Assembly: GCF_034096925.1 (NCBI RefSeq) | Contig: NZ_JAWZSQ010000005.1 | Coordinates: 1 to 64,000 of the forward strand | Length of the DNA stretch: 64,000 bases | Direction: 5' to 3' | DNA from: Patulibacter defluvii | GTDB taxonomy: Bacteria > Actinomycetota > Thermoleophilia > Solirubrobacterales > Solirubrobacteraceae | Part shown: positions 8,409-19,200 of the stretch, piece by piece | Numbering within the stretch: the first letter of the stretch is position 1 | Layout of the letters: every line of letters starts with the position of its first letter | Notes under the pieces: model-generated | Databases searched by the model: none | What the model was told of the DNA's origin: nothing | Seen by the model: only the letters and a program-made list of their open reading frames with translations | Position numbers and translations under genes: made by a program

Positions 8409-9571
8409 GCCGGTGGCGCGGGCCGGGACGCCGCAGCGACGCGCTGCTGGGCTTGGGACTGGTCGCGATCGGGCTGGCCGAGACGGTCCTCGACCGACCA
8501 CCCGGCGGGTTGCTGGCCCACCTGCTGCTGGCGCTGCCGCTGCTCGCGGTCGGGCTGCTGCGGGAGCGGGGACCGGTGGCGATGGTGCTGGCGGCGACCG
8601 GGTTCGTGTGGGCGAAGGCGCTCGTCTCCGGGTTCGACCAGCCCAGCTCGGCCGGCTGGCTGGTGGCGCTGCTGATGGCCTACCTCGCCGGTCGCGACGG
8701 CCGCGGCCCGGCGGTCGTGGCCGCGGTCGCGGGGCTGCTGGCCAGTCTCGAGCTGATCTGGATCGCCTACCCCGAGTCGGCCGTCTCCGACTACTTCTAC
8801 CCGACCTTCTTCGCGCTGCTGGCCTTCGTCGGCGGGCGCGTCGTCCACCAGCACGTCCGGATCGGCGTCGACCTGCACGAGACCGCCGCCCGGGTCGAGG
8901 AGCACGCCGAGCACGAGCGGGAGCGGGCCCGGGCCGACGAGCGGCGGCGGATCGCGCGCGAGATGCACGACGTGATCGCCCACTCGGTCAGCGTGATGGT
9001 GGTCCAGGCCGGCGGCGCCCGCCGGATCCTCGACCGCGACCCGGCGCGCGCCGTCGAGGCCGCGGCGCTGGTCGAGCGGACCGGCCGCGAGGCGCTGGGC
9101 GAGCTGCGGACGCTGCTGGGGGCGATCGACCGGACCGCCGCCGCGACCGCGATCGCGCCGCCGGCGCCGTCGCTGGAGCGGGTCGAGGAGCTGCTGGAGC
9201 GAGCGCGCGCGGCCGGGCTGCCGGTCCGCCTGGAGCGCCGCGGCGCCGCCGGCGAGCTGCCCGCCGGCGTCGACCTGGCCGCCTACCGGATCGTCCAGGA
9301 GGCGCTGACCAACGTGCTCCGCCACGCCGGCCCGGTCGCGACCACCGTGACCGTCGAGCGGGCGCCGGACGCGCTCGTGGTCGACGTCCGCAACGGCCCC
9401 GGGCGCGCGCCGCAGGCCGGGCTCTCGCGGCCCGGCGGCCACGGGCTGCTGGGGATGGGCGAGCGGGCCGCGGTCTACGGCGGCCGGATCGAGGCCGGTC
9501 CGACGGCCGACGGCGGCTTCGCGGTTCGCGCGCGGCTGCCGATCTCGGAGAGGATGGAGGTCCCCGCATGA
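8405..9571 (+). CDS. NarL-type sensor histidine kinase (intact)
   Basis: A 388-residue kinase with about five hydrophobic N-terminal segments, an acidic/Arg-rich coiled coil, and the HisKA_3 box with EMHDVIAHSVSVMVVQAGGAR; the phospho-acceptor is His188. The HATPase domain is complete: QEALTN with Asn303, and GGHGLLGMGERA as the G2 loop. The start is GTG 8405, overlapping the TGA of the first kinase gene (GTGA). The third gene of the operon is its NarL-type response regulator. The signal cannot be read from the sequence; the membrane segments lack a large external domain, so it may sense the membrane itself. Confidence 0.9.
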   Translation: MSRWRGPGRRSDALLGLGLVAIGLAETVLDRPPGGLLAHLLLALPLLAVGLLRERGPVAMVLAATGFVWAKALVSGFDQPSSAGWLVALLMAYLAGRDGRGPAVVAAVAGLLASLELIWIAYPESAVSDYFYPTFFALLAFVGGRVVHQHVRIGVDLHETAARVEEHAEHERERARADERRRIAREMHDVIAHSVSVMVVQAGGARRILDRDPARAVEAAALVERTGREALGELRTLLGAIDRTAAATAIAPPAPSLERVEELLERARAAGLPVRLERRGAAGELPAGVDLAAYRIVQEALTNVLRHAGPVATTVTVERAPDALVVDVRNGPGRAPQAGLSRPGGHGLLGMGERAAVYGGRIEAGPTADGGFAVRARLPISERMEVPA

Positions 9572-10248
9572 GCACCAGCGTGTTGATCGTCGACGACCAG
9601 GGCCTCGTGCGCGCGGGGTTCCGGATGATCCTCGACGCCGAGGACGACCTGGAGGTGGTCGGCGAGGCCGCCGACGGGCTGGAGGCGGTCGCCCTGGCCG
9701 CGCGGCTGCGACCGGACGTGGTCCTGATGGACGTCCGGATGCCCGAGCTGGACGGGATCGAGGCGACCCGCCGGATCCTGGCCGCCGCCCCGAACGACCC
9801 GCCGCGGGTGCTGGTGCTGACCACCTTCGACCTCAACGAGCACGTCTACGACGCGCTGCGCGCCGGCGCCAGCGGCTTCCTGCTGAAGGACGCCCCGCCG
9901 GAGCGGCTGGCCGACGGGATCCGGACCGTCGCCCGCGGCGAGGCGCTGCTGGCGCCGTCGATCACCCGCCGGCTGGTCGAGGAAGTCGCCCGCGGCCGTC
10001 CGCGGCCGACGCCGCCGGAGGGCCTGGACGAGCTGACCGACCGCGAGCTGGAGGTCTTCCGGCTGATGGCCCGCGGCCTCTCCAACGGCGAGATCGCGGC
10101 CGAGCTGGTGGTGGGGGAGACGACCGTCAAGACCCACGTCGCGCGGGTGCTGATGAAGCTCGGGCTGCGCGACCGGGTGCAGGCGGTGGTGCTGGCCTAC
10201 GAGAGCGGCGTCGCCGTCCCCGGCGGCGGCAGCTCACCGCTGGCCTGA
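9568..10248 (+). CDS. NarL/LuxR-family response regulator
   Basis: A 226-residue regulator. The receiver domain (1-120) has the acidic pocket VDDQ, phospho-acceptor Asp55 in LMDVRMPELDG, and the switch residues Thr (LTTFD) and Lys (LLKDA). The C-terminal LuxR helix-turn-helix contains LTDRELEVFRLMARGLSNGEIA and TTVKTHVARVLMKLGLRDR. The ATG overlaps the stop of the second kinase gene (ATGA), with GGATGGAGG upstream as a ribosome-binding site. It completes a kinase-kinase-regulator operon. Its last 15 bases overlap the end of the convergent TetR gene. Confidence 0.94.
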   Translation: MSTSVLIVDDQGLVRAGFRMILDAEDDLEVVGEAADGLEAVALAARLRPDVVLMDVRMPELDGIEATRRILAAAPNDPPRVLVLTTFDLNEHVYDALRAGASGFLLKDAPPERLADGIRTVARGEALLAPSITRRLVEEVARGRPRPTPPEGLDELTDRELEVFRLMARGLSNGEIAAELVVGETTVKTHVARVLMKLGLRDRVQAVVLAYESGVAVPGGGSSPLA

Positions 10249-10803
10249 GCCGGTCGCCTCGAGGGCGCGGCGGAAGACGGCCGCGAAGCCGGCGGCGGTC
10301 GGCGGCTCGTCGGCCATCAGCGCCTGCAGGCAGAGCCCGTCGGCGACCGCGAGCACGAGCTGCCGCTGGACCGGGTCGGCGTCGGGGATCAGCGGCACGA
10401 CGACCGCCTCCAGCCAGGCGCGGGCCGCCGCCCGCAGCGCCGGCCGGCGGGCGGCGAGCAGGTACAGCTCGTACTCGGCGACGATCAGCTCGCGGTGCCG
10501 CCGCAGGTCCTCGACCAGCAGCCGGGCGAGCGTGTCGACGTCCGGATCGGCCCCGCCGGCGGCCACGCGAGCGGCGGTCCGCAGCTGCTCGCTGGCGTGC
10601 AGCATCGTCGAGACGATCAGGTCGTCGATGCTGTCGAAGTGGTAGGAGGCGGAGGCCAGCGGGACCCCGGCCTCGGTCGCGATCCGGCGGTGGGTGAGGC
10701 CGGCGGCGCCGTCGCGCTCAAGCACCACCAGCGCGGCGTCGAGCAGCTCGCGGCGGCGCTGGAGGCCGCGCCGGCGGCGGCCGTCCGGCTCGTCGCCGCT
10801 CAA
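10234..10803 (-). CDS. TetR-family transcriptional regulator
   Basis: A 189-residue regulator with the helix-turn-helix about residues 17-65 (LTHRRIATEAGVPLASASYHF). The start is a rare TTG at 10803 that overlaps the TGA of the upstream SMR pump gene (TTGA), so it is translationally coupled to the pump. The C-terminal domain resembles the RutR/YcfQ-like helical type. Location in one operon with the SMR gene, and a palindrome in front of that operon (11153-11164), suggest autorepression together with the pump. Its 3-prime end overlaps the response regulator gene by 15 bases in convergent orientation. Confidence 0.88.
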   Translation of the reverse strand: MSGDEPDGRRRRGLQRRRELLDAALVVLERDGAAGLTHRRIATEAGVPLASASYHFDSIDDLIVSTMLHASEQLRTAARVAAGGADPDVDTLARLLVEDLRRHRELIVAEYELYLLAARRPALRAAARAWLEAVVVPLIPDADPVQRQLVLAVADGLCLQALMADEPPTAAGFAAVFRRALEATGSGQR

Positions 10804-11123
10804 TGCGAGCCACCCGCCTCGATCGCCACCACGCCGGTGATCACCAGCGCGATCCCGCCGATCTGGAGCGCCGAGAGCGTCTCGCCGAAGAGCGGGATGC
10901 TGAGGACGGCGACGCTCGCGATCCCGATCGCCGCCCAGACCCCGTAGGCGACCCCGAGCGGGAGGCCGCGCTGGAGGGCCAGCGTCAGCAGCGTGAAGGC
11001 GGCGAGGTAGCCGACCACGACCACGACCGCGAATCCGGCCCGCGAGAAGCCCTCGGACGCGCGCAGGCTGAGCGTGGCGGCGATCTCGCTGACGATCGCC
11101 GCGGCCAGGAACAGATAGCCCAT
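10800..11123 (-). CDS. Small multidrug resistance (SMR) family transporter
   Basis: A 107-residue protein with four membrane segments, the exact architecture of EmrE/SugE-type exporters. The essential acidic residue is present as Glu13 in VSEIAATLSL, and the GVAYGVWAAIG and LFGE segments match the third helix of the family. SMR proteins form antiparallel dimers that exchange protons for quaternary cations or guanidinium-type compounds. The ATG at 11123 is preceded by GGAGGGG. First gene of a two-gene operon with a TetR regulator. Confidence 0.93.
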   Translation of the reverse strand: MGYLFLAAAIVSEIAATLSLRASEGFSRAGFAVVVVVGYLAAFTLLTLALQRGLPLGVAYGVWAAIGIASVAVLSIPLFGETLSALQIGGIALVITGVVAIEAGGSH

Positions 11124-11152
11124 CGACCCCTCCGGTCGCGAGGAAACAAGCT

Positions 11153-11164
11153 GTACGATCGTAC
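11153..11164. promoter_or_regulatory. Operator palindrome GTACGATCGTAC upstream of SMR/tetR
   Basis: A perfect 12-bp palindrome about 30 bases upstream of the SMR start codon. The same 12 bases occur at 24219-24230 in front of another TetR gene, and the related GTACAACGATCGTTTTAC lies at 4239. It is the probable site of the TetR protein encoded at 10234. Confidence 0.6.
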
Positions 11165-11178
11165 CACTAGTCTCCCCG

Positions 11179-11221
11179 CGGCCGAAGCGGCCGAAGCGGC
11201 CGAAGCGGCCGAAGCGGCCGA
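11179..11221. repeat. 9-bp tandem repeat (CGGCCGAAG)
   Basis: Four exact copies of CGGCCGAAG followed by a partial fifth copy, in the gap between the divergent-side end of the SMR operon promoter and the stop of the SDR gene. Copy number is likely to vary between strains; no function is evident. Confidence 0.8.
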
Positions 11222-11244
11222 TCGGGCGGGCGGGCGCCGAGCGA

Positions 11245-12168
11245 TCAGGCGGGGACGGCGACCGCCGCCTCGACCCCGGTCAGCTGCTCGGAGAGCGTCC
11301 AGAGCGCCTTCGCCGTGGTGACGTCGCTGGCGCGGGCGGTGCGGCCGACCAGGGTCGGCCGGCCGCGCATCTCGGCCAGGCCGTCGGGGCCGACGTAGGA
11401 GTTGCCGGGCAGGTCCTGGGTGGCGGCGAAGAGGGTCGGCAGGGTGCCGGCCTCGTCGTCCTGGGCCAGCAGCCGGTTGCCGACCTGCATCACCGCGTGC
11501 TGGACCGGACGGCCGCTGTGGCCCTGCAGGTTGGTCGCCGCCCAGCCCGGGTGCGCGGCCAGCGCCCGGACCGGCGAGCCGGCGGCCCGCAGCCGCCGCT
11601 CCAGCTCGAGCGTGAAGAGCAGGTTGGCCAGCTTCGACTGGCCGTAGGCCCACCAGGTCTGGAACGGCCGCCGCTCCCAGTTGAGGTCGTCGAGGTCGAT
11701 CCGGCCGGCGCGGTGGGCGCCCGAGGCGACCGTCACCACGCGGTCGGTGACGTGGGGCAGCAGCAGGTTGGTGAGCGCGAAGTGGCCCAGGTGGTTGGTG
11801 CCGATCTGCAGCTCGAAGCCGTCGGCGGTGCGGCCGAGCGGGACCGCCATCACGCCGGCGTTGTTGATCAGGACGTCGAGGTCGCCCTCCCAGCCGTCGG
11901 CGAAGGCCCGCACCGAGGCCAGGTCGGCCAGGTCGAGCGGGCGGACCTCGACCTCGCCGGCGATCGTGGCCGCGGCCCGGGCCCCCTTCTCCGGGTCGCG
12001 GACGGCGAGCACGGTGCGGGCGCCGGCACGGGCCAGCTCGCGGGCGGCGACCAGGCCGATCCCGCTGTTGGCGCCGGTCACGACGACGGTCCGGCCGGCG
12101 AGGTCGGGCAGGTCGCGGGCCGACCAGGACGAGGAGGAGCTGCGGAAGCGGGAGGCGATCGAGGGCAT
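11245..12168 (-). CDS. Short-chain dehydrogenase/reductase (retinol-dehydrogenase/WWOX-like)
   Basis: A 307-residue classical SDR. Cofactor-binding TGANSGIG lies at about residues 31-38, NNAG at about 104-107, the catalytic Ser in VASGAH, and the YGQSK motif supplies Tyr and Lys. AHPGWAATNLQGHSG follows, as in the large family of actinobacterial oxidoreductases similar to retinol and protochlorophyllide reductases. It reduces or oxidises a carbonyl/hydroxyl with NAD(P); the substrate is not deducible. A textbook promoter precedes it (12175-12203), with the -10 six bases before the ATG. It stands alone. Confidence 0.9.
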   Translation of the reverse strand: MPSIASRFRSSSSSWSARDLPDLAGRTVVVTGANSGIGLVAARELARAGARTVLAVRDPEKGARAAATIAGEVEVRPLDLADLASVRAFADGWEGDLDVLINNAGVMAVPLGRTADGFELQIGTNHLGHFALTNLLLPHVTDRVVTVASGAHRAGRIDLDDLNWERRPFQTWWAYGQSKLANLLFTLELERRLRAAGSPVRALAAHPGWAATNLQGHSGRPVQHAVMQVGNRLLAQDDEAGTLPTLFAATQDLPGNSYVGPDGLAEMRGRPTLVGRTARASDVTTAKALWTLSEQLTGVEAAVAVPA

Positions 12169-12174
12169 GGCTCG

Positions 12175-12203
12175 AATGTAGGCAATGCCAACAGAGTTGT
12201 CAA
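12175..12203 (-). promoter_or_regulatory. Strong sigma-70-type promoter of the SDR gene, leaderless geometry
   Basis: On the minus strand TTGACA (12203-12198), a 17-base spacer and TACATT (12180-12175) are followed after 6 bases by the ATG. Transcription would start at or next to the start codon. It is one of the few places in the window where both boxes are close to consensus. Confidence 0.75.
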
Positions 12204-12323
12204 TGGAAACATTCGGTGAGGGAGCGGGTGAGGGAAACCACCGCTGCGCGCGGCGGACGGCGTGCCTAGGCTGGCGGACGTGCGGGGTGCGACCGGCGCG
12301 CCTCGGCGAGCTGGGGGTTGGTC

Positions 12324-13703
12324 ATGGGTCGTGGGTGGACAGGCGGCATCCGCCGCTGGTTGATGATCGTGACGGCGGTCTCGCTGGCCCTGCCGGCGCT
12401 GGCCGGGGCCGACGTGAAGGTCGCCGGCAGCGCCGGGAATCCGTTCTCGGGCTACGCCTACGTCAGCGGGCCCTACACGGTGGGGTCGGTGGTTCCCGGC
12501 AGCGCGACGGCGGTCACGGTCGTCCCCGACCGGACGGCGAAGCCGACGCGGCTGCGGCTGAGCCTCTTCCGCGAGAACGAGATGACGCCGTTCGTGCCGC
12601 TGCGGATCACGCTCCACCGGACCGGGGCGGACGGGCTGCCCGGCGAGCTGCTGGCGACCGAGAACCTGAACACCCGCGACGTGGCGCTCGGGGCGGGGGC
12701 GATCACCACGATCCCCGTCCCCGACTGGCCGCGGCTGGAGGCCGGGACCAGCTACTCGATCGCCGGTCTGATCACCGCCAGCGACGCCCGCCTCGGCTGG
12801 GCGTTCGACGGCACGACAGCGACGGTGGCCAGCCGCGGCTACGGCCGGGTCCCGCTCGGCGCCAGCGAGCCGGACTGGGTCCAGGCCACCGACCTGCATA
12901 CGGTCTGGACCGAGGTCTACGCCGATCCCGATCCGCCGCAGACCACGATCGACCAGGGGCCGGACGGTCCGACCGCCAGCGCGGTGGCGACCTTCGCCTT
13001 CTCCAGCGAGCCGGGGGCGAGCTTCGAGTGTGCGCTCGACCGCGGCGACTTCTCGCCCTGCACGTCGCCGCTGACCCTGACCGGACTGCGCGACGGCGAG
13101 CACCGGTTCGCGGTCCGCGCCATCGACGGCAGCGGCAACGTCGACCCGACGCCGGCCGAGCGGACCTTCGTCGTCGACACCCGCGCTCCCGACACGACGA
13201 TCAGCTCCGAGGGCGGCCCGCCGTTCGCGTTCAGCGCCGACGAGCCGGGGGCGAGCTTCGCCTGCCGGATCGACGACGCCGAGTTCGCGCCCTGCACGTC
13301 GCCGTTCGACCCGGGGGCCGTCGGTCCCGGCCGCCACGTCTTCGCCGTCCGCGCGGTCGACCCGGCCGGCAACGTCGACCCGACGCCGGCGGTGCGCGAG
13401 TTCCGGGTCGCGATCCCGACCCGCCTGGCGGTGCGCCGGGGGACGCTGCTGGAGCGGCTGCTGGTGGCGTCGGCGACGCTGACCCGGACCGACACCGGCG
13501 CGCCGGTCGCGGGAGCGCAGGTGACCTTCGCGATCGGCGACGAGCAGCTCTGCGTCGCGACCACCGATGCGGCCGGCGTCGCGGCCTGCCCGCTCGACCC
13601 GCTGACGCTGGTGGCGCTGCTGTCGGGCGGCTACGAGGCCCGCTACGAGGGCGACGACGCGCATCTGCCGTCGCGGGTGACCGTCCACATCGACGACGAG
13701 TAG
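12324..13703 (+). CDS. Secreted protein with tandem Cys-containing Ig-like repeats
   Basis: A 459-residue protein (ATG at 12324, six bases after GGGGG) with a signal peptide ending near ALAGA. Residues about 25-200 form a beta-rich domain of the kind found N-terminal in extracellular proteins of this phylum. Two homologous repeats of about 75 residues follow, each with a SSEPGASFECALD or DEPGASFACRIDD segment, a second Cys in CTSP, and HxFAVRAxDxxGNVDPTPA. Each repeat probably carries one disulfide. A final Ig-like domain (about 370-459) resembles bacterial Ig-like domains. A surface or matrix role is likely; no enzyme motif was seen. A TAGGCT box lies at 12267-12272, about 50 bases upstream. 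Confidence 0.8.
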   Translation: MGRGWTGGIRRWLMIVTAVSLALPALAGADVKVAGSAGNPFSGYAYVSGPYTVGSVVPGSATAVTVVPDRTAKPTRLRLSLFRENEMTPFVPLRITLHRTGADGLPGELLATENLNTRDVALGAGAITTIPVPDWPRLEAGTSYSIAGLITASDARLGWAFDGTTATVASRGYGRVPLGASEPDWVQATDLHTVWTEVYADPDPPQTTIDQGPDGPTASAVATFAFSSEPGASFECALDRGDFSPCTSPLTLTGLRDGEHRFAVRAIDGSGNVDPTPAERTFVVDTRAPDTTISSEGGPPFAFSADEPGASFACRIDDAEFAPCTSPFDPGAVGPGRHVFAVRAVDPAGNVDPTPAVREFRVAIPTRLAVRRGTLLERLLVASATLTRTDTGAPVAGAQVTFAIGDEQLCVATTDAAGVAACPLDPLTLVALLSGGYEARYEGDDAHLPSRVTVHIDDE

Positions 13704-13732
13704 GCGCTGCCAACATCGACCGGGCCCCGCGC

Positions 13733-13738
13733 TAGGCT
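13733..13738 (+). promoter_or_regulatory. -10 box TAGGCT of the tetR gene at 13745
   Basis: TAGGCT lies exactly 6 bases before the GTG start, which supports both that start and a leaderless transcript. Confidence 0.5.
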
Positions 13739-13744
13739 GGGAGC

Positions 13745-14353
13745 GTGGGAGCCAGCGACACGACCCGGCCGTACCACCACGGGAACCTCCGCGAGGCGCT
13801 GCTGCGCCGCGCCGAGGCGACGCTGGAGGAGTCTGGCGTCGCCGGCCTCTCGCTGCGCGCGATCGCCCGTGACGTCGGGGTCAGCCACGCCGCGCCCCGC
13901 CGCCACTTCGCCGACCGCCAGGCGCTGCTCGACGCGCTGGCCGAGGACGGCTTCCTGCGTCTGGCCGAGGAGGTGCGGGCGGCGGTGGCCGAGCCCGCCG
14001 GCGGCTTCGTCGAGCGGCTCGGGGCGCTGGCCAACGTCTACGTCTCGTTCGCCACCCAGCACGCGGCGCTGCTCGACCTGATGTTCGCCGGCAAGCACCG
14101 GCCGGGCGCCGCGGAATCGCTCTACGCCGCCGCCGAGGCCGCCTTCGCGCCGGTCTTCCAGGTGATCGTCGACGGCCAGGCCGAGGGCGAGGTCGTGCCC
14201 GGCGACGTCGAGCGGGTGGCGCTGGCCGCCTGGGCGGGGATCCACGGCCTGGCGGCGATGGCCAACGCCGGCCTGGTCGACCGGGCGACCCTGCCGTCGC
14301 TGGTGGGGGACGTCGCCGAGCGGATGGTGCTGGGGTTGCGACCGCGGGGTTGA
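13745..14353 (+). CDS. TetR-family transcriptional regulator
   Basis: A 202-residue regulator starting with GTG. The helix-turn-helix is clear at about residues 13-60: YHHGNLREALLRRAEATL and VGVSHAAPRRHFADRQALL. The C-terminal domain is of the WHG type (TetR_C_13-like), with a long helical bundle. It sits between a secreted-protein gene and uvrA in the same direction, with no adjacent efflux or enzyme gene, so its target is unknown. It could regulate the divergent SDR gene further upstream, but no shared palindrome supports that. Confidence 0.9.
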   Translation: MGASDTTRPYHHGNLREALLRRAEATLEESGVAGLSLRAIARDVGVSHAAPRRHFADRQALLDALAEDGFLRLAEEVRAAVAEPAGGFVERLGALANVYVSFATQHAALLDLMFAGKHRPGAAESLYAAAEAAFAPVFQVIVDGQAEGEVVPGDVERVALAAWAGIHGLAAMANAGLVDRATLPSLVGDVAERMVLGLRPRG

Positions 14354-14368
14354 TCCGAGCCGCCGACC

Positions 14369-14382
14369 CGAACGTCCGTTCG
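14369..14382. promoter_or_regulatory. SOS (LexA) box in front of uvrA
   Basis: CGAACGTCCGTTCG matches the actinobacterial LexA operator pattern CGAAC-N4-GTTCG with perfect 5-bp arms. It lies immediately upstream of the TAGACT -10 box (14389-14394) and 22 bases before the uvrA ATG, where LexA would block transcription until DNA damage. The assignment rests on motif and on the gene it precedes. Confidence 0.75.
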
Positions 14383-14403
14383 CCTGCGTAGACTCCATAA
14401 CGC

Positions 14404-17325
<2,922 letters not shown>

Positions 17326-17352
17326 GGCCGGCCGCGGGGGAGGACGCGGGCG

Positions 17353-18126
17353 TTGGCGGGCCGCTACCGGGAGCTTCCGCCGCCCGCCGCGCTGGCCGAC
17401 CGGGTCGCCTGCCTCTGGTGGCGCGATCCGGGGCCGGCGGCGGCCGGGGAGGAGGACCGGGTCGTGGTGCTGCCCGACGGCTGCATCGACCTGGTCTGGA
17501 GCGGGGGCGTGCTGCTGGTCGCCGGTCCCGACACCGGTCCGTCGCCGGTCGCGCCGTCGGCCGAGGTCGCCGTCGGCCTGCGCTTCCGGCCCGGAGCGGG
17601 CCCGACCGTGCTCGGCGAGTCGGCGCTGGCGCTGCGCGACCGGCGGGTGCCGGTGGCCGACCTCTGGGGCCGCGCCGGGCGCGAGCTGCAGCAGCGGACG
17701 GCCGAGGCGGCCGACGTCGAAGCCCGGCTGGCGCTGCTGGTCGACGCGGTCCGGGGACGGCTGGCGGCCGGCGCCGGCCCGGCCGATCCGGCCGGCGACC
17801 CGCTGGTGGCGGCGGCGGTCAGCGCGATCGGCGACGGCGGGTCGGCGATCGGCGAGCTGGCCGCGCGGCTGGCGATCAGCGAGCGGCAACTGCGGCGGCG
17901 CTTCCACGACCACGTCGGCTACGGGCCGAAGACGCTCGACCGGGTGCTACGGCTGCAGCGGTTCCTGGAGGCGGTCGCCGCCGACGACCCGGCCGCCCCG
18001 GCGACGCTGGCCGCGCTGGCGGCCGAGGCCGGCTACGCCGACCAGGCCCACCTGGCCCGCGAGACGCGGGCGCTGACCGGCGACACCGCCAGCGCCCTCG
18101 CCGCCCGCTGGCGCACCCCCGGCTGA
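17353..18126 (+). CDS. AraC-family transcriptional regulator (DUF6597-type sensor domain)
   Basis: A 257-residue protein. The N-terminal part (RYRELPPPAALADRVACLWW, then VVLPDGCIDLVW) is the sensor domain typical of DUF6597/AraC regulators. The C-terminal helix-turn-helix pair has AISERQLRRRFHDHVGYGPKT and AGYADQAHLARETRALTG. The start is TTG at 17353, with a GGGGGAGGA ribosome-binding site about 9 bases upstream. The gene follows uvrA by 27 bases, but its function is probably unrelated. The target is unknown. Confidence 0.88.
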   Translation: MAGRYRELPPPAALADRVACLWWRDPGPAAAGEEDRVVVLPDGCIDLVWSGGVLLVAGPDTGPSPVAPSAEVAVGLRFRPGAGPTVLGESALALRDRRVPVADLWGRAGRELQQRTAEAADVEARLALLVDAVRGRLAAGAGPADPAGDPLVAAAVSAIGDGGSAIGELAARLAISERQLRRRFHDHVGYGPKTLDRVLRLQRFLEAVAADDPAAPATLAALAAEAGYADQAHLARETRALTGDTASALAARWRTPG

Positions 18127-18252
18127 CCCCACCCCGGCGCGCGCTGTTTGGTACCCGGGCGGTATACAGCGGCGCGCGCTCGCGGCGGTCGTCCGCCGAG
18201 GACGTCCGGAACGTGCAAGCCGGGCGGCGGCCGACGCGCGAGGATCGGTCGC

Positions 18253-19134
18253 ATGGCCGCCGAGATCGACCTGCCCGCCGCCGAGCGCTTCCTGCTGACC
18301 GACGCCCGGCTGATCGACCGGCTGCGCTTCGCCCACCGCTTCCGGGGCGGCGACGCCGGGGCCGTCCGCCGCGCGCTCGCCGCCTACCGCAACGACGACG
18401 GCGGCTACGCCGGGGTGCTCGAGCCGGATCTCCGCACCCCCTCCAGCCAGCCGCAGTCGGCCGAGTTGGCGCTGCGGCTGCTCGACGAGCTGGGCCCGAT
18501 CGACGCCGCCGACGCGCGGCCGCTGTGCGACTGGCTGACCACCGTCAGCGACGACGAGGGCGGCGTGCCCTTCACCCTCGCCAGCGCCCGCGAGCACCCG
18601 GCCGCCCCGCACTGGCACCACGGCGACGCGGACCACGGCTCGCTCAACCCGACCGCGGCGCTGGCCAGCCTGCTCCACCGCCACGGCATCGAGCACCCCT
18701 GGCGCGAGCGGGCGACGGCCTTCTGCTGGCAGCGGCTGGCCGATCCCGCGGTCCCGCTGGAGATGTACGACGTGCGGGCCGCACTGTGGCTGCTCGACCC
18801 CGCCGTCCCGCCCGGTCCCGAGGCGGCCCGCGAGCGGCTGGTGGCCGGTCTCCACGAGCACACCGCGCTCGACCCGGCGGCGCTCGCGCCCGGCCAGCCG
18901 CACCGGCTGGGACCGCTCCAGATGGCCCCGCTGCCGACCAGCCCCGGCCGGGCGCTGCTGCCGCCGGACGCGGTCGCGGCCCAGCTCGACGCGCTCGCCG
19001 GCGAGCAGCGCGAGGACGGCGGCTGGGACGTGCCCTTCCCGACCGTCTCCGCCGGCGCGCGGGCCGAGTGGCGCGGCTGGGCGACGGTCGAGGCGCTGAC
19101 GATCCTCGACGCCGCCGGCCGTCTCGACCGCTGA
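18253..19134 (+). CDS. Terpenoid-cyclase/prenyltransferase-toroid-like protein, function unknown
   Basis: A 293-residue protein with repeated alpha-helical segments of the toroid fold. Two QW-like motifs with the DGG-Tyr/Trp pattern are visible: YRNDDGGYAGVLEPDL near residue 50 and EQREDGGWDVPFP near 255. It is about half the length of a squalene-hopene cyclase and shows no DxDD catalytic motif, so it is probably not a cyclase. Related short proteins are often labelled prenyltransferase/squalene oxidase repeat proteins. ATG at 18253 follows a GAGGAT box by 7 bases and is preferred over longer readings. It may be cotranscribed with corA downstream. Confidence 0.7.
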   Translation: MAAEIDLPAAERFLLTDARLIDRLRFAHRFRGGDAGAVRRALAAYRNDDGGYAGVLEPDLRTPSSQPQSAELALRLLDELGPIDAADARPLCDWLTTVSDDEGGVPFTLASAREHPAAPHWHHGDADHGSLNPTAALASLLHRHGIEHPWRERATAFCWQRLADPAVPLEMYDVRAALWLLDPAVPPGPEAARERLVAGLHEHTALDPAALAPGQPHRLGPLQMAPLPTSPGRALLPPDAVAAQLDALAGEQREDGGWDVPFPTVSAGARAEWRGWATVEALTILDAAGRLDR

Positions 19135-19200
19135 GCCGCCGCCGCCCGGGCGGGGGCGTAGGCTGCCGGATGGTCCCGCCGCCCGACCGATCGCGAGCCG

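Noticed and set aside
11179..11221. Coding of the 9-bp repeat as an Ala/Glu repeat protein
   Set aside because: The frame that reads EAAEAAEAA has no start signal and ends in shadow sequence of the SDR gene; treated as a non-coding tandem repeat.
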